This document shows positions 1 through 5,351 of a stretch of 5,940 nt of DNA, piece by piece. The stretch lies in assembly GCA_030453055.1 (NCBI GenBank), contig JAKDLC010000139.1, positions 1 through 5,940 of the forward strand. The letters are read 5' to 3'. Within the stretch, counting starts at the first letter, position 1. Every line of letters begins with the position of its first letter. Origin of the DNA: Nitrosospira sp. GTDB taxonomy: Bacteria; Pseudomonadota; Gammaproteobacteria; Burkholderiales; Nitrosomonadaceae. The notes beneath the pieces were generated by a model that was given only the letters and a program-made list of their open reading frames with translations, searched no databases and was not told the DNA's origin. A program made the translations under genes and the position numbers.

Positions 1-1
1 T

Positions 2-175
2 AAGGTCAGGCAACATGCGGAAGACCGCCTGCGAACCCACTTGATGAAGCGCCACAAGGTCAGGGACAGGAAAGCGGCCTTATGCCGATTTCCGCGCCGT
101 GATCTGTATGAGCGCTACGGGCTGTATAAACTCCCAACGGCAGCAGGCTGGCGTTCAGCGCATGCCTTGGTGTGA
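2..175 (+). CDS. ltrA: Group II intron reverse transcriptase/maturase, C-terminal 57 aa (partial)
   Basis: Reading from base 2 gives an open frame of 57 codons ending in TGA at 173-175; the 5' end is outside the window. The residues KVRQHAEDRLRTHLMKRHK, then a stretch rich in R and K, then YERYGLYKL near the end, match the style of the basic C-terminal tail of group II intron maturases, which follows the reverse transcriptase and X (maturase) domains. The full protein would assist splicing and reverse-transcribe the intron at its target site. Only this tail is visible, so whether the polymerase is intact cannot be judged. The call rests mainly on the domain V and VI RNA directly downstream. 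The symbol ltrA is the generic family name. Confidence 0.8.
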   Translation, partial: KVRQHAEDRLRTHLMKRHKVRDRKAALCRFPRRDLYERYGLYKLPTAAGWRSAHALV

Positions 176-186
176 AGAACATCGGA

Positions 187-219
187 AAGCCGTGTGCGAG
201 AAAATCGCATGCACGGTTT
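187..219 (+). ncRNA. Group II intron domain V
   Basis: The arms AAGCCGTG (187-194) and CACGGTTT (212-219) pair, with one G-T wobble. The upper stem is TGCGA (195-199) with TCGCA (205-209), closed by a GAAAA loop. A two-base bulge (210-211) lies on the 3' side between the two stems, where domain V has its conserved bulge. The catalytic AGC triad is at 188-190. All of these landmarks are visible, so this is the active-site hairpin of the ribozyme and it looks intact. Confidence 0.9.
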
Positions 220-222
220 GAT

Positions 223-255
223 GAGGGAGGGTAGGCGGGAGCCTGCTCTCTACTC
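223..255 (+). ncRNA. Group II intron domain VI with branch-point A252
   Basis: The upper stem GTAGGC (231-236) pairs with GCCTGC (241-246) around a GGGA loop, which is of GNRA type. The lower stem 223-230 pairs with 247-255. In it, A252 is left unpaired between the T251 and C253 pairs. A bulged A about seven bases from the intron end is the lariat branch point of group II introns. The pairing is read directly from the sequence; the branching role is family knowledge. Confidence 0.85.
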
Positions 256-290
256 TACCCGATTTATTTTAGAATTAAATGCGTGGAATA

Positions 291-361
291 TAGCAGGAAT
301 AATCGTGTCTGACCCCATTTTATTCGCCGTAGCAGGAATAATCGTGTCTGACCCCATTTTA
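291..361 (+). repeat. Two direct copies of a 32-bp repeat (period 39 bp)
   Basis: Copies at 291-322 and 330-361 are identical over 32 bases. Each starts TAGCAGGAAT and ends GTGTCTGACCCCATTTTA. They are separated by seven bases, TTCGCCG. They lie between the group II intron end and the EEP gene stop, and the last bases reach within eight bases of that stop codon. No protein or hairpin explains them. Short repeats carrying a GGGGTCAGA core (bottom strand) are often found beside transposases, but none is present here, so their origin is unknown. Translating them gives a repeated IVSDPI peptide that should not be taken for a protein. Confidence 0.85.
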
Positions 362-368
362 CCTTCGA

Positions 369-1055
369 TCAGATTTCGATAACGGCCTTCAAGGGCAGGT
401 GGTCGGACGCCTTGCGCGCGAGGGCGGTGGCATGCGCCTCCAGCCTTGCCAGCCGGCGGCGCGGGTGCACCCATAGGCGATCGAGCGCGATGAAAGGCCG
501 GCGCGCCGGGAAGGTCGGACGGTGCGGCGTGGCCTCGAAGTGCGCATGCAGCCAGCGCAGGGGGCGCCCCCACAGGAACCATTCATTCAGGTCGCCCAGC
601 AACACATAAATATCCGAGGAGCCGATATCGAACAGCGCAAGCAGCCGGCGAACCTGCTGACGCCGCTCCTGCGGTCTCAGTCCAAGATGCGTCGCCACGA
701 CTTGTATGCGCCGTCCATGCCCGGCAAGGGTGACGTCGAGCGCACCCCGCGCTTCGCACCCGGGCAGGGTCAGGTCAACCCGGTTCACCGTCAGGACGGG
801 AAGCTTCGTCAATATGGCGTTGCCATAGTGGCGGGTTTCTCGCAGCAGGGTAGGGCCGGCAATGGCCGTCAAGCCTGTTTTTGCGGCCAGGTAATCCAGC
901 ATGTCGCAGCCGTTGACGTCATGGTGCTCAACTTCCTGCAGCGCCACCACGTCCGCATTCAGTTCCCGCAGGACATGCGCGGTGCGGTCGGGCTCGAAAC
1001 GGCCGTCGGTGCCAATACAGGCGTGTATATTGTAGGTGGCGAACGTCAGGTACAT
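369..1055 (-). CDS. Endonuclease/exonuclease/phosphatase (EEP) family hydrolase
   Basis: A 228-aa metal-dependent phosphodiesterase-fold protein, the usual length for a compact single-domain EEP. The family landmarks appear in order: YNIH (residues 8-11), LQE with the metal-binding E41, YGNAIL (77-82), THLGL with H123, GDLNE with D155 and N157, D192 in LDRLW, and the C-terminal SDHLP with D218 and H219. The catalytic set therefore looks complete. The family includes DNases, inositol phosphatases and sphingomyelinases, so the substrate cannot be told from sequence. There is no signal peptide or membrane segment, which suggests a cytosolic protein. The ATG at 1053-1055 is the only start before an upstream in-frame stop, but it has no clear Shine-Dalgarno. 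The gene lies 135 bases downstream of the PLD-VTT gene on the same strand. They may be cotranscribed, and a shared role in phosphodiester or lipid chemistry is an inference. Confidence 0.9.
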   Translation of the reverse strand: MYLTFATYNIHACIGTDGRFEPDRTAHVLRELNADVVALQEVEHHDVNGCDMLDYLAAKTGLTAIAGPTLLRETRHYGNAILTKLPVLTVNRVDLTLPGCEARGALDVTLAGHGRRIQVVATHLGLRPQERRQQVRRLLALFDIGSSDIYVLLGDLNEWFLWGRPLRWLHAHFEATPHRPTFPARRPFIALDRLWVHPRRRLARLEAHATALARKASDHLPLKAVIEI

Positions 1056-1078
1056 TGTATGGATGGCGCAATTATCCT

Positions 1079-1100
1079 GAATTCGCTCTGTAGCGAATTC
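1079..1100. repeat. Perfect palindrome (9-bp arms, 4-base loop) upstream of the EEP gene
   Basis: GAATTCGCT and AGCGAATTC flank CTGT, giving a perfect inverted repeat 24 bases before the EEP start codon. It could be a repressor operator or a hairpin in the EEP leader. The stem is not followed by a T-run on the bottom strand, so it is not a standard terminator. Confidence 0.6.
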
Positions 1101-1124
1101 GCCTTATAGGTGAAGGTCAAGTGA

Positions 1125-1169
1125 CACAAAAAATCTTTGTGGCTCATTGCGCTGAATTAAAAAATGAGC
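1125..1169. terminator. Two weak inverted repeats between the PLD-VTT and EEP genes
   Basis: CACAAA (1125-1130) pairs with TTTGTG (1136-1141) around AAATC. GCTCATT (1142-1148) pairs with AATGAGC (1163-1169) around a 14-base loop. On the bottom strand these hairpins come after the PLD-VTT stop and contain T-rich stretches, so they may act as an attenuator or weak terminator before the EEP gene. The stems are short and A/T-rich, and processing or chance are equally possible. Confidence 0.25.
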
Positions 1170-1190
1170 GGTCAACTGCCGGATTCAGGA

Positions 1191-3368
1191 TTAATCGACA
1201 GTCGCCCTCAATCGATCATCCCGGCGCCGTCCCTCCCATCGCCAGAGTGTCCAGCCACCGGCGATAATGGCGGCGATGACGGCCGCCAATAGGGCGAATG
1301 CGGGCAGATCCGGTTCCTGGATGGTGGCGGCCAGACGATCCGTAAACAGGGATATGGCTATCAATCCCGGGAGCAGCCCGATGGCGCTGCCGATGACAAA
1401 ATCCCGAAAGCGGATGTGCGAGGCGCCTGCGATCAGGTTGGTGATCGCAAACGGCGAGAACGGGATGATCCGCACGATGATAATGGTGAGCACGCCACGT
1501 TGCGCCAGGCGCCGGTTCAGTTCGCCAAGTCTTCTGCCCGCAAATCGTCGAATTGTTTTGCGGCCCAGTAAATGGCCGAGTGCGAAGGTGGACATCCCGC
1601 TCAACAGGGCGCCTAGCCATGAGTAAAGAAAACCATACAGCGGGCCGAACACCAATACGCAGACAACGATGAGTATCGTAAGGGGAAACACGACGAGGCC
1701 GGCGATGACGAAAACAGCCAGAGTCAGCAATGGTGCGGCCTGGGCCTGCTCGAATGCGGCGGCAAAGCCGGTCAATGTCTCGACATTGACCCATTCCCGC
1801 AAGGGCGACCAGTGCCACGCGGCGGTCAATCCCAAAAGGGCGGCGAGTATCGATACGACCAGAGCGATATGTTTGCGGGCCGGTTCGCGTTCTTCTTCGG
1901 GAACGAACTCTTCCATCAATTGGTCCGCATCGATGGGCCGGTCCGGGTCGACAATCTCCACATCCGGCACCAGCGCATCGACTTCCGCCGTCACGCGAAG
2001 CGTCAGCGGGTTCAGGGTGCGTCCGGCGCCGCGAAGTGATTCCACGACACGGATCAGGAAACCTTCGCGTAACAGGCGCACCGCAATTTCACCGGGATCC
2101 ACGCCCAGGTGCTCGCTCAGAAGGCGGTTGCGGAAGGCGCCGATGGCGCCGCGAATGCGCGCATCACCGTTGGCTTCGAACACAAGGTCGCATTCGGTAT
2201 CGAGACCCATCGAGCGGTTATTGAGGTTGGCGGAGCCCACGCGGACCAGTTCATCGTCGATCACGATCACCTTGGAGTGTACATTGACGCACTGCCCGTC
2301 AAGACCGGGTATGCGGGGAGAATAAAGCCGCAGGCGGTTGTAATGATCCGCCGCCTGAAGGCGTTTGAACAAGCGCTCGCGCAGGATATCCATGGTATTT
2401 TGCGATAGCCAGCCGTCGGTATTCTCAGGCAGTACCATGACGATTTCCGGACCATCGTGTTCGCTCAATCGCTTTGCCAGCGCAGCGCCTACCTTTTGCG
2501 CAGTGAAGTATTGGGCTTCAATATAGATTGAGTTCCGTGCAGCGGCGATTATGTCCAGCAGGAGCGCTTCCACTTCGCGCACTTCCGTCTGGTTCTCGTA
2601 TCCGGGAACCGTGCGGGCAATGGCGACGTTTGTGTTTTCCAGATCCGGCGCCAGATAATCCGGCCAGTAGCCGGAATTGTCGGAGCCGATGGGCAATTCC
2701 GGCGCGGATAGCGCATGGCCCGTCGCGCGACGCCAGCGCTCGCGCGCGAGTTCGCCCAGCGCGGCCGCAACAGGGCCGCTGACCATCATCTGGACGTCAT
2801 GATAGGGCTGCGGGATCGGTTCCGATTCGGCCTCGCGCCGGCGCGGGTCATCGGGCAGGTGCTCGGACGTATCCCAACGACCACGTGTCAGATCCAGGCC
2901 GCCGGCAAACGCCACGCAATCATCGATAACGAAAATTTTCTGGTGATGACAGGCCCTGGCGGGGTGCCGATCGTCCAGGTGAAAATGCAGGCGGGGGTGC
3001 GCGTTCCATTCCTCTTTGTAGAGCGGCAGCCACTCGCGAGCCGAGGCAAAGAACATATTGAAGTCCCAGTCCAGAACATGGATGTGGAGTTGATCATTGC
3101 GCTCGAGCAGACCGTTGAGGAAATCGCCCAAACGGACCGGCAGTCCGTCAGACGTTTGTTCCCGCGCCTGTGCCGGTGTGTGTTCCCGGATCAGTTCTAC
3201 GCGGCTGTCGATATCCCAGCCAATGATCAATACCGAACGTAGGGCCTGTTTTGCCGTTTCCCGGAAGGCGTAAAAAAAGTCGGCCCCATCCACCAGAAAG
3301 GCGATCCGGTCGGCATGCTCGATTCGCCAGCAGTTCTGGCCGGGCTTCAGGATGGGAGAACGTGTCAT
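1191..3368 (-). CDS. Phospholipase D-like protein fused to a C-terminal VTT/DedA-type membrane domain
   Basis: A 725-aa two-part protein. Residues 1-430 form a complete PLD/cardiolipin-synthase-type catalytic unit with two HKD motifs: H142-x-K144-xxxx-D149 followed by GGLDLTRGRWD (156-166), and H364-x-K366-xxxx-D371 followed by GSANLNNRS (378-386). Two HKD motifs in one chain make one active site that cleaves or transfers phosphatidyl groups through a phosphohistidine. Residues ~500-710 are hydrophobic with several membrane segments (about 501-518, 545-600, 625-650, 655-675, 688-708). This part carries the VTT/DedA landmarks FGPLYGFLYSWLGALLSG and RIIPFSPFAITNLIAGAS, a family linked to lipid flipping or scrambling. 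A short acidic linker (~465-497) joins them. Substrate could be cardiolipin precursors, other phospholipids or nucleic acid. The ATG at 3366-3368 has no clear Shine-Dalgarno, but the start of the conserved region fits and an upstream stop limits extension. A REP-like hairpin sits just upstream. Confidence 0.93.
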   Translation of the reverse strand: MTRSPILKPGQNCWRIEHADRIAFLVDGADFFYAFRETAKQALRSVLIIGWDIDSRVELIREHTPAQAREQTSDGLPVRLGDFLNGLLERNDQLHIHVLDWDFNMFFASAREWLPLYKEEWNAHPRLHFHLDDRHPARACHHQKIFVIDDCVAFAGGLDLTRGRWDTSEHLPDDPRRREAESEPIPQPYHDVQMMVSGPVAAALGELARERWRRATGHALSAPELPIGSDNSGYWPDYLAPDLENTNVAIARTVPGYENQTEVREVEALLLDIIAAARNSIYIEAQYFTAQKVGAALAKRLSEHDGPEIVMVLPENTDGWLSQNTMDILRERLFKRLQAADHYNRLRLYSPRIPGLDGQCVNVHSKVIVIDDELVRVGSANLNNRSMGLDTECDLVFEANGDARIRGAIGAFRNRLLSEHLGVDPGEIAVRLLREGFLIRVVESLRGAGRTLNPLTLRVTAEVDALVPDVEIVDPDRPIDADQLMEEFVPEEEREPARKHIALVVSILAALLGLTAAWHWSPLREWVNVETLTGFAAAFEQAQAAPLLTLAVFVIAGLVVFPLTILIVVCVLVFGPLYGFLYSWLGALLSGMSTFALGHLLGRKTIRRFAGRRLGELNRRLAQRGVLTIIIVRIIPFSPFAITNLIAGASHIRFRDFVIGSAIGLLPGLIAISLFTDRLAATIQEPDLPAFALLAAVIAAIIAGGWTLWRWEGRRRDDRLRATVD

Positions 3369-3407
3369 GAGGGCGTGCCGATAAATTCGAGGTTTCGTAG
3401 TTTGCAG

Positions 3408-3433
3408 GTCGGGTTAGTGAAGCGTAACCCGAC
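3408..3433. repeat. REP-like palindrome between the PLD-VTT gene and the 112-aa gene
   Basis: The nine-base arms GTCGGGTTA and TAACCCGAC enclose GTGAAGCG. The design is the same as the hairpins at 3951 and 4612, with a GGGTTA/TAACCC stem in place of GGATTA/TAATCC and a GAAGC-type apex. It lies in the 104-base gap upstream of the PLD-VTT start, in the same relative orientation as the copy at 3951. It could stabilise or separate transcripts of the two genes; that role is inferred. Confidence 0.8.
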
Positions 3434-3472
3434 GATCCCGATGCCCGCGAGGCCCGACCACCCCGGCGATCG

Positions 3473-3811
3473 TTAGGGTTGAAGATTCGCGGCGGGAAGC
3501 GTAATGACAATGGTTGGCGGGCTGACGACCCGCACCTTCGCTTGCGCCGCAGTCAGCGCGCCGGTCAGCGCAACAAGTCCCTCAAGCCCGCTGACGGTCG
3601 CGATCTTCGCCAGGAGTTCCGGGCCGCCCGAAGCATCGATGACTTCCAGCCGCGCATGTTCTTGGTCAGGATGCAGTATGCGAAACAAGGCATGGTTGTA
3701 ATTGGCCGGCAAGGTAATTTCTATTTGCTCCGCCCGATCCAGCAGCGATGGTATCGATTCGATCGTTTCATGGCCATGCCAGGGCAACTTGACCAAGGGT
3801 TCCATTTCCAT
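3473..3811 (-). CDS. Conserved-looking hypothetical protein, 112 aa
   Basis: I do not recognise this family. The 112-residue product has no signal peptide, membrane segment, cysteine pattern or catalytic motif. It alternates amphipathic helices (around LLDRAEQIEI and ELLAKIATVSGLEGLVALTGAL) with strand-like stretches (VRVVSPPTIVITLPA near the end), so it is probably a small folded cytosolic protein. Two signs favour a real gene: GGGAG lies seven bases upstream of the ATG at 3809-3811, and that ATG overlaps the stop of the preceding small ORF as TAATG, a classic translational-coupling junction. An in-frame ATG two codons later (3803-3805) is a possible alternative start. The gene is 104 bases upstream of the PLD-VTT gene on the same strand and may belong to its transcript. 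Confidence 0.65.
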   Translation of the reverse strand: MEMEPLVKLPWHGHETIESIPSLLDRAEQIEITLPANYNHALFRILHPDQEHARLEVIDASGGPELLAKIATVSGLEGLVALTGALTAAQAKVRVVSPPTIVITLPAANLQP

Positions 3812-3978
3812 TATTTGCTCCCGATTCGCGCGTTGCTCTTCGCCTCGCCAGTGCGTATTACTATGTACCCGATCGCCTCGGTCTTCCGTTCGTTGTCGTA
3901 CATAAAAAAGCGGGAATCGGGGAAGGGAAGCGTGTCATGCGAGTCAGGTAGGTGGATTAGCGCAGCGTAATCCGACAT
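3811..3978 (-). CDS. Small ORF, 55 aa, coupled to the 112-aa gene; start lies in a REP-like repeat
   Basis: The frame starts at the ATG at 3976-3978, begins MSDYAALIH, and ends at TAA (3811-3813), which overlaps the next ATG by one base. Residues 1-9 are encoded by the REP-like palindrome at 3951-3976; the rest (including SRFFMYDNERKTEAIGYIV) is unrelated to the repeat and looks protein-like, polar with mostly G/C third positions. GGAA about nine bases upstream is a possible Shine-Dalgarno, and an in-frame TGA two codons upstream prevents extension. An internal ATG at 3901-3903 would give a 30-aa product but has no ribosome site. No family is recognised. The repeat may have donated the start codon to an older gene, or may have replaced its original 5' end. 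Confidence 0.45.
   Translation of the reverse strand: MSDYAALIHLPDSHDTLPFPDSRFFMYDNERKTEAIGYIVIRTGEAKSNARIGSK
3951..3976. repeat. REP-like hairpin A1
   Basis: GGATTA and TAATCC arms enclose a GC-GCA-GC apex with one bulged G; the right arm continues as TAATCCGAC. Read on the bottom strand it matches the hairpin at 4612-4637 except for three bases, so the two copies are inverted relative to each other. It overlaps the first codons of the minus-strand small ORF and lies 18 bases before hairpin A2. Confidence 0.85.
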
Positions 3979-3995
3979 GGTTCATATTCCATTCC

Positions 3996-4034
3996 TTCAT
4001 ACGGCGTAATGCGCTTCGCTTATTGGCGCCCTAC
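3996..4034 (+). repeat. Dispersed 39-bp repeat, copy A2
   Basis: This segment, running from TTCATACGG to GGCGCCCTAC, matches 4646-4684 at 37 of 39 bases in the same orientation (differences at 4001 and 4007). It is an imperfect palindrome: GGCG/CGCC and AAT/ATT arms around GCGCTTCGC. It differs in sequence from the GGATTA-type hairpins but shares their GCGAAGC apex, and each copy sits next to one of them. Confidence 0.85.
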
Positions 4035-4179
4035 TTTTACTGCCCATATGCGCATTACGTTGCCTAGCGCACAGAGTAAAAGGCCGGGGTCATGTAATAA
4101 TTAAATTGTATGGATTCGTCAGCGCAGAGGCCAGAGGGTCAGAGGCGGTGCGATTCGGGGAATCGGTCGAGAGGTTGAT

Positions 4180-4473
4180 ATGAAAAACGGAACAATTGCT
4201 GGTTGGATGGTGTCGAGCGCGCTGGTATTGGCGCTGGTTGGCTGCGAGCCCACCAAACTGGTGGAAGAAGTCCGTTCGGTCGATTGGTACGTGTCACACG
4301 ATGCCGAACGAGCCGAACAGATCGCCCAATGCAAAACCAATCCTGCGTTGCTCGATGCGACGCCGAATTGCGTGAACGCCAGCCGTGCGGAACACGAAGC
4401 GCTAGCCGCGACGAAGTGGGCTAAAGAGAGTGAAGGTAAAGGCGTAAGGACTACGCCACCGGTTACCCGTTAA
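4180..4473 (+). CDS. EexN family lipoprotein
   Basis: A 97-aa predicted lipoprotein. The N-terminus MKNG is followed by a hydrophobic stretch (residues 6-20) and a lipobox LVGC, with the lipidated cysteine at C22. The mature part contains SVDWYVSHDAER (33-44) and a C-x-x-NP...TPNCVNA pattern with C51 and C64, the hallmark of EexN-type entry-exclusion lipoproteins. The family is known from conjugative plasmids, where such proteins block redundant transfer into a cell that already holds the element; family members are also found away from transfer genes. Here no trb/tra gene is nearby, so that role cannot be assumed. GAGAGG five bases before the ATG is a good ribosome binding site. The gene is alone on its strand, flanked by REP-like hairpins on both sides. 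The tail after residue ~82 is low-complexity. Confidence 0.85.
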   Translation: MKNGTIAGWMVSSALVLALVGCEPTKLVEEVRSVDWYVSHDAERAEQIAQCKTNPALLDATPNCVNASRAEHEALAATKWAKESEGKGVRTTPPVTR

Positions 4474-4482
4474 GGCGGGTAA
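4463..4482 (+). terminator. Possible hairpin over the EexN-type gene stop codon
   Basis: TTACCCG (4463-4469) pairs with CGGGTAA (4476-4482) around a six-base loop that contains the TAA stop. There is no following T-run, so it is not a typical intrinsic terminator. It may only protect the 3' end or be chance. Confidence 0.3.
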
Positions 4483-4611
4483 TCGCGGCGGCGGCCTTGA
4501 TCCGTTGGGATGGGGTTTCCTGGAATCGGGTGCGACGGAGCTTCGTGAGCGTCGGCGTAATGCCGGATTATTACGGTATTGGAAGCGGGGATGCAAGTGT
4601 CGCCCAAATCC

Positions 4612-4637
4612 GTCGGATTACGCTTCGCTAATCCGAC
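4612..4637. repeat. REP-like hairpin B1
   Basis: The perfect nine-base arms GTCGGATTA and TAATCCGAC enclose CGCTTCGC, which folds as GC-TTC-GC with one bulged C (GCGAAGC on the other strand). It is the inverted counterpart of the copy at 3951-3976 and lies nine bases before the 39-bp repeat at 4646. An open frame (4505-4708) that reads through it as SDYASLIRP is the translated repeat, not a gene. Confidence 0.9.
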
Positions 4638-4645
4638 CTGCGGGC

Positions 4646-4684
4646 TTCATGCGGCGCAATGCGCTTCGCTTATTGGCGCCCTAC
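4646..4684 (+). repeat. Dispersed 39-bp repeat, copy B2
   Basis: Direct copy of 3996-4034 with two differences (4651 and 4657). It ends 34 bases before the pssA start. The open frame upstream of pssA (from 4659) is repeat sequence, which argues against an N-terminal extension of PssA. Confidence 0.85.
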
Positions 4685-4718
4685 ATCTACTACGGTACTT
4701 GGAGATAGTGGCAAACCG

Positions 4719-5351
4719 ATGTCCTCATCCTCCGACTCCCCCAAGCATTTCTCGATGATTCGCGAGTTTCGGCTGGCGGACTTTTTCACGCTGGGGAATG
4801 CGGGTTGCGGTGTGGCTGCGGTGTTGTTCGCCATGCTCTATGTCGATAGCCGGTCGGCGGTTCATTTTTTCAGTTCGGCCGCCATGATGGCGGCAGCCTT
4901 TGTGTTTGACGTGCTCGATGGGCGTATCGCGCGATGGCGGCGCCAGCATTCCGCCCTGGGGCGGGAACTCGACTCTCTGGCGGACATCCTTTCGTTTGGC
5001 GTTGCCCCCGCGGCCCTGGGTTTCGCCGCCGGATTGCGCGGCGGTTGGGACTGGATAGCGCTCATTTACTTTGTATGTTGCGGAGTCAGCCGGCTGGCGC
5101 GATTCAATGTCACCGCGGAGAGTCTCTCGGAAGGGGCCGACAAAGTCGCCTACTTCGAAGGTACGCCGATTCCCACCAGTATCGTTCTGGCGGCCGTGCT
5201 GGTCCTGGCTGCCTGGACGGAGCGGCTTGGCGAAAATCTCTACGGGGGAGTGTGGACGATGGGGCCTTGGGAATTGCATCCGCTGGCTCTGCTGTTCGTG
5301 TTGTCCGGAACCCTGATGATCAGCAAGACGCTGCGCATTCCCAAAATCTAG
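4719..5351 (+). CDS. pssA: CDP-diacylglycerol--serine O-phosphatidyltransferase (phosphatidylserine synthase)
   Basis: A 210-aa integral membrane enzyme that makes phosphatidylserine from CDP-diacylglycerol and L-serine, the precursor of phosphatidylethanolamine. The CDP-alcohol phosphatidyltransferase signature is complete: D64-VL-D67-G-RI-A71-R72, then eight residues, G81-REL-D85-SLA-D89. The four aspartates bind metal and the CDP group. Two features separate it from other CDP-alcohol transferases: the N-terminal [13 protein letters not shown] (19-31) and the SRLARFNV...YFEGTPIPT block (~114-153). Several hydrophobic segments follow (about 30-42, 50-63, 90-105, 110-122, 153-166, 188-201). 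The ATG at 4719 is chosen because the longer frame from 4659 reads through a repeat; an ATG at 4755 ([10 protein letters not shown]) is the alternative. GGAG is 14 bases upstream of 4719, rather far. The TAG stop lies inside a 4-bp duplication made by an inserted element, yet the coding sequence is unbroken. Confidence 0.93.
   Translation: MSSSSDSPKHFSMIREFRLADFFTLGNAGCGVAAVLFAMLYVDSRSAVHFFSSAAMMAAAFVFDVLDGRIARWRRQHSALGRELDSLADILSFGVAPAALGFAAGLRGGWDWIALIYFVCCGVSRLARFNVTAESLSEGADKVAYFEGTPIPTSIVLAAVLVLAAWTERLGENLYGGVWTMGPWELHPLALLFVLSGTLMISKTLRIPKI

Larger units (their letters stand above)
1..258 (+). mobile_element. Group II intron, 3' end (partial)
   Basis: This is the tail of a bacterial group II intron whose 5' part lies before the window. 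The C-terminus of the intron-encoded maturase (stop at 173-175) is followed at once by the catalytic RNA domains V and VI, which is the usual order. The predicted 3' boundary is after position 258, where the sequence ends CTCTAC, matching the typical AY intron end; the 3' exon would then begin CCGATTTATT. The bulged adenine at 252 is the 7th base from that end, as expected for the branch point. The domains are seen directly; the exact splice junction is inferred from family rules. The intron class was not assigned. Confidence 0.85.

Noticed and set aside
291..361. CRISPR-like array
   Set aside because: There are only two copies, with a seven-base spacer and no palindromic repeat or cas gene.
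194..382. 62-codon open frame over the intron end
   Set aside because: It overlaps intron domains V and VI and the tandem repeats. The duplicated IVSDPI peptide is a repeat artefact.
1669..2325. 218-codon plus-strand open frame inside the PLD-VTT gene
   Set aside because: It is antisense to the HKD/VTT reading frame. The product is rich in R and S without a recognisable fold, as is typical of shadow frames in GC-rich DNA. The frames at 522-1109 (antisense to the EEP gene), 1216-1818 (same strand as PLD-VTT but a different frame) and 2715-3242 (antisense to PLD-VTT) fail on the same grounds.
3148..3510. 120-codon minus-strand open frame spanning the PLD-VTT start and upstream hairpin
   Set aside because: It is out of frame with the well-supported PLD-VTT gene, and its N-terminal part is a translated palindrome.
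4085..4109. Possible third copy of the 291-361 repeat (GGGGTCA followed by ATAATT)
   Set aside because: The similarity is limited to short AT-rich and GGGGTCA words with gaps, too weak to call.
4501..4575. Short inverted repeats (CGACG/CGTCG, CGTAAT/ATTACG) downstream of the EexN-type gene
   Set aside because: The arms are only five or six bases, loops are long or mismatched, and there is no T-run. A decayed hairpin repeat is possible but not demonstrable.
4505..4708. 67-codon plus-strand open frame between the EexN-type gene and pssA
   Set aside because: Its second half is simply the translation of repeats B1 and B2 (SDYASLIRP, then MRRNALRLLAP), and there is no ribosome site.
4659..4718. 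Longer pssA start at 4659
   Set aside because: The extra 20 codons lie in and just after the 39-bp repeat, and family members begin near the LADFFTLGN region, so 4719 is preferred.
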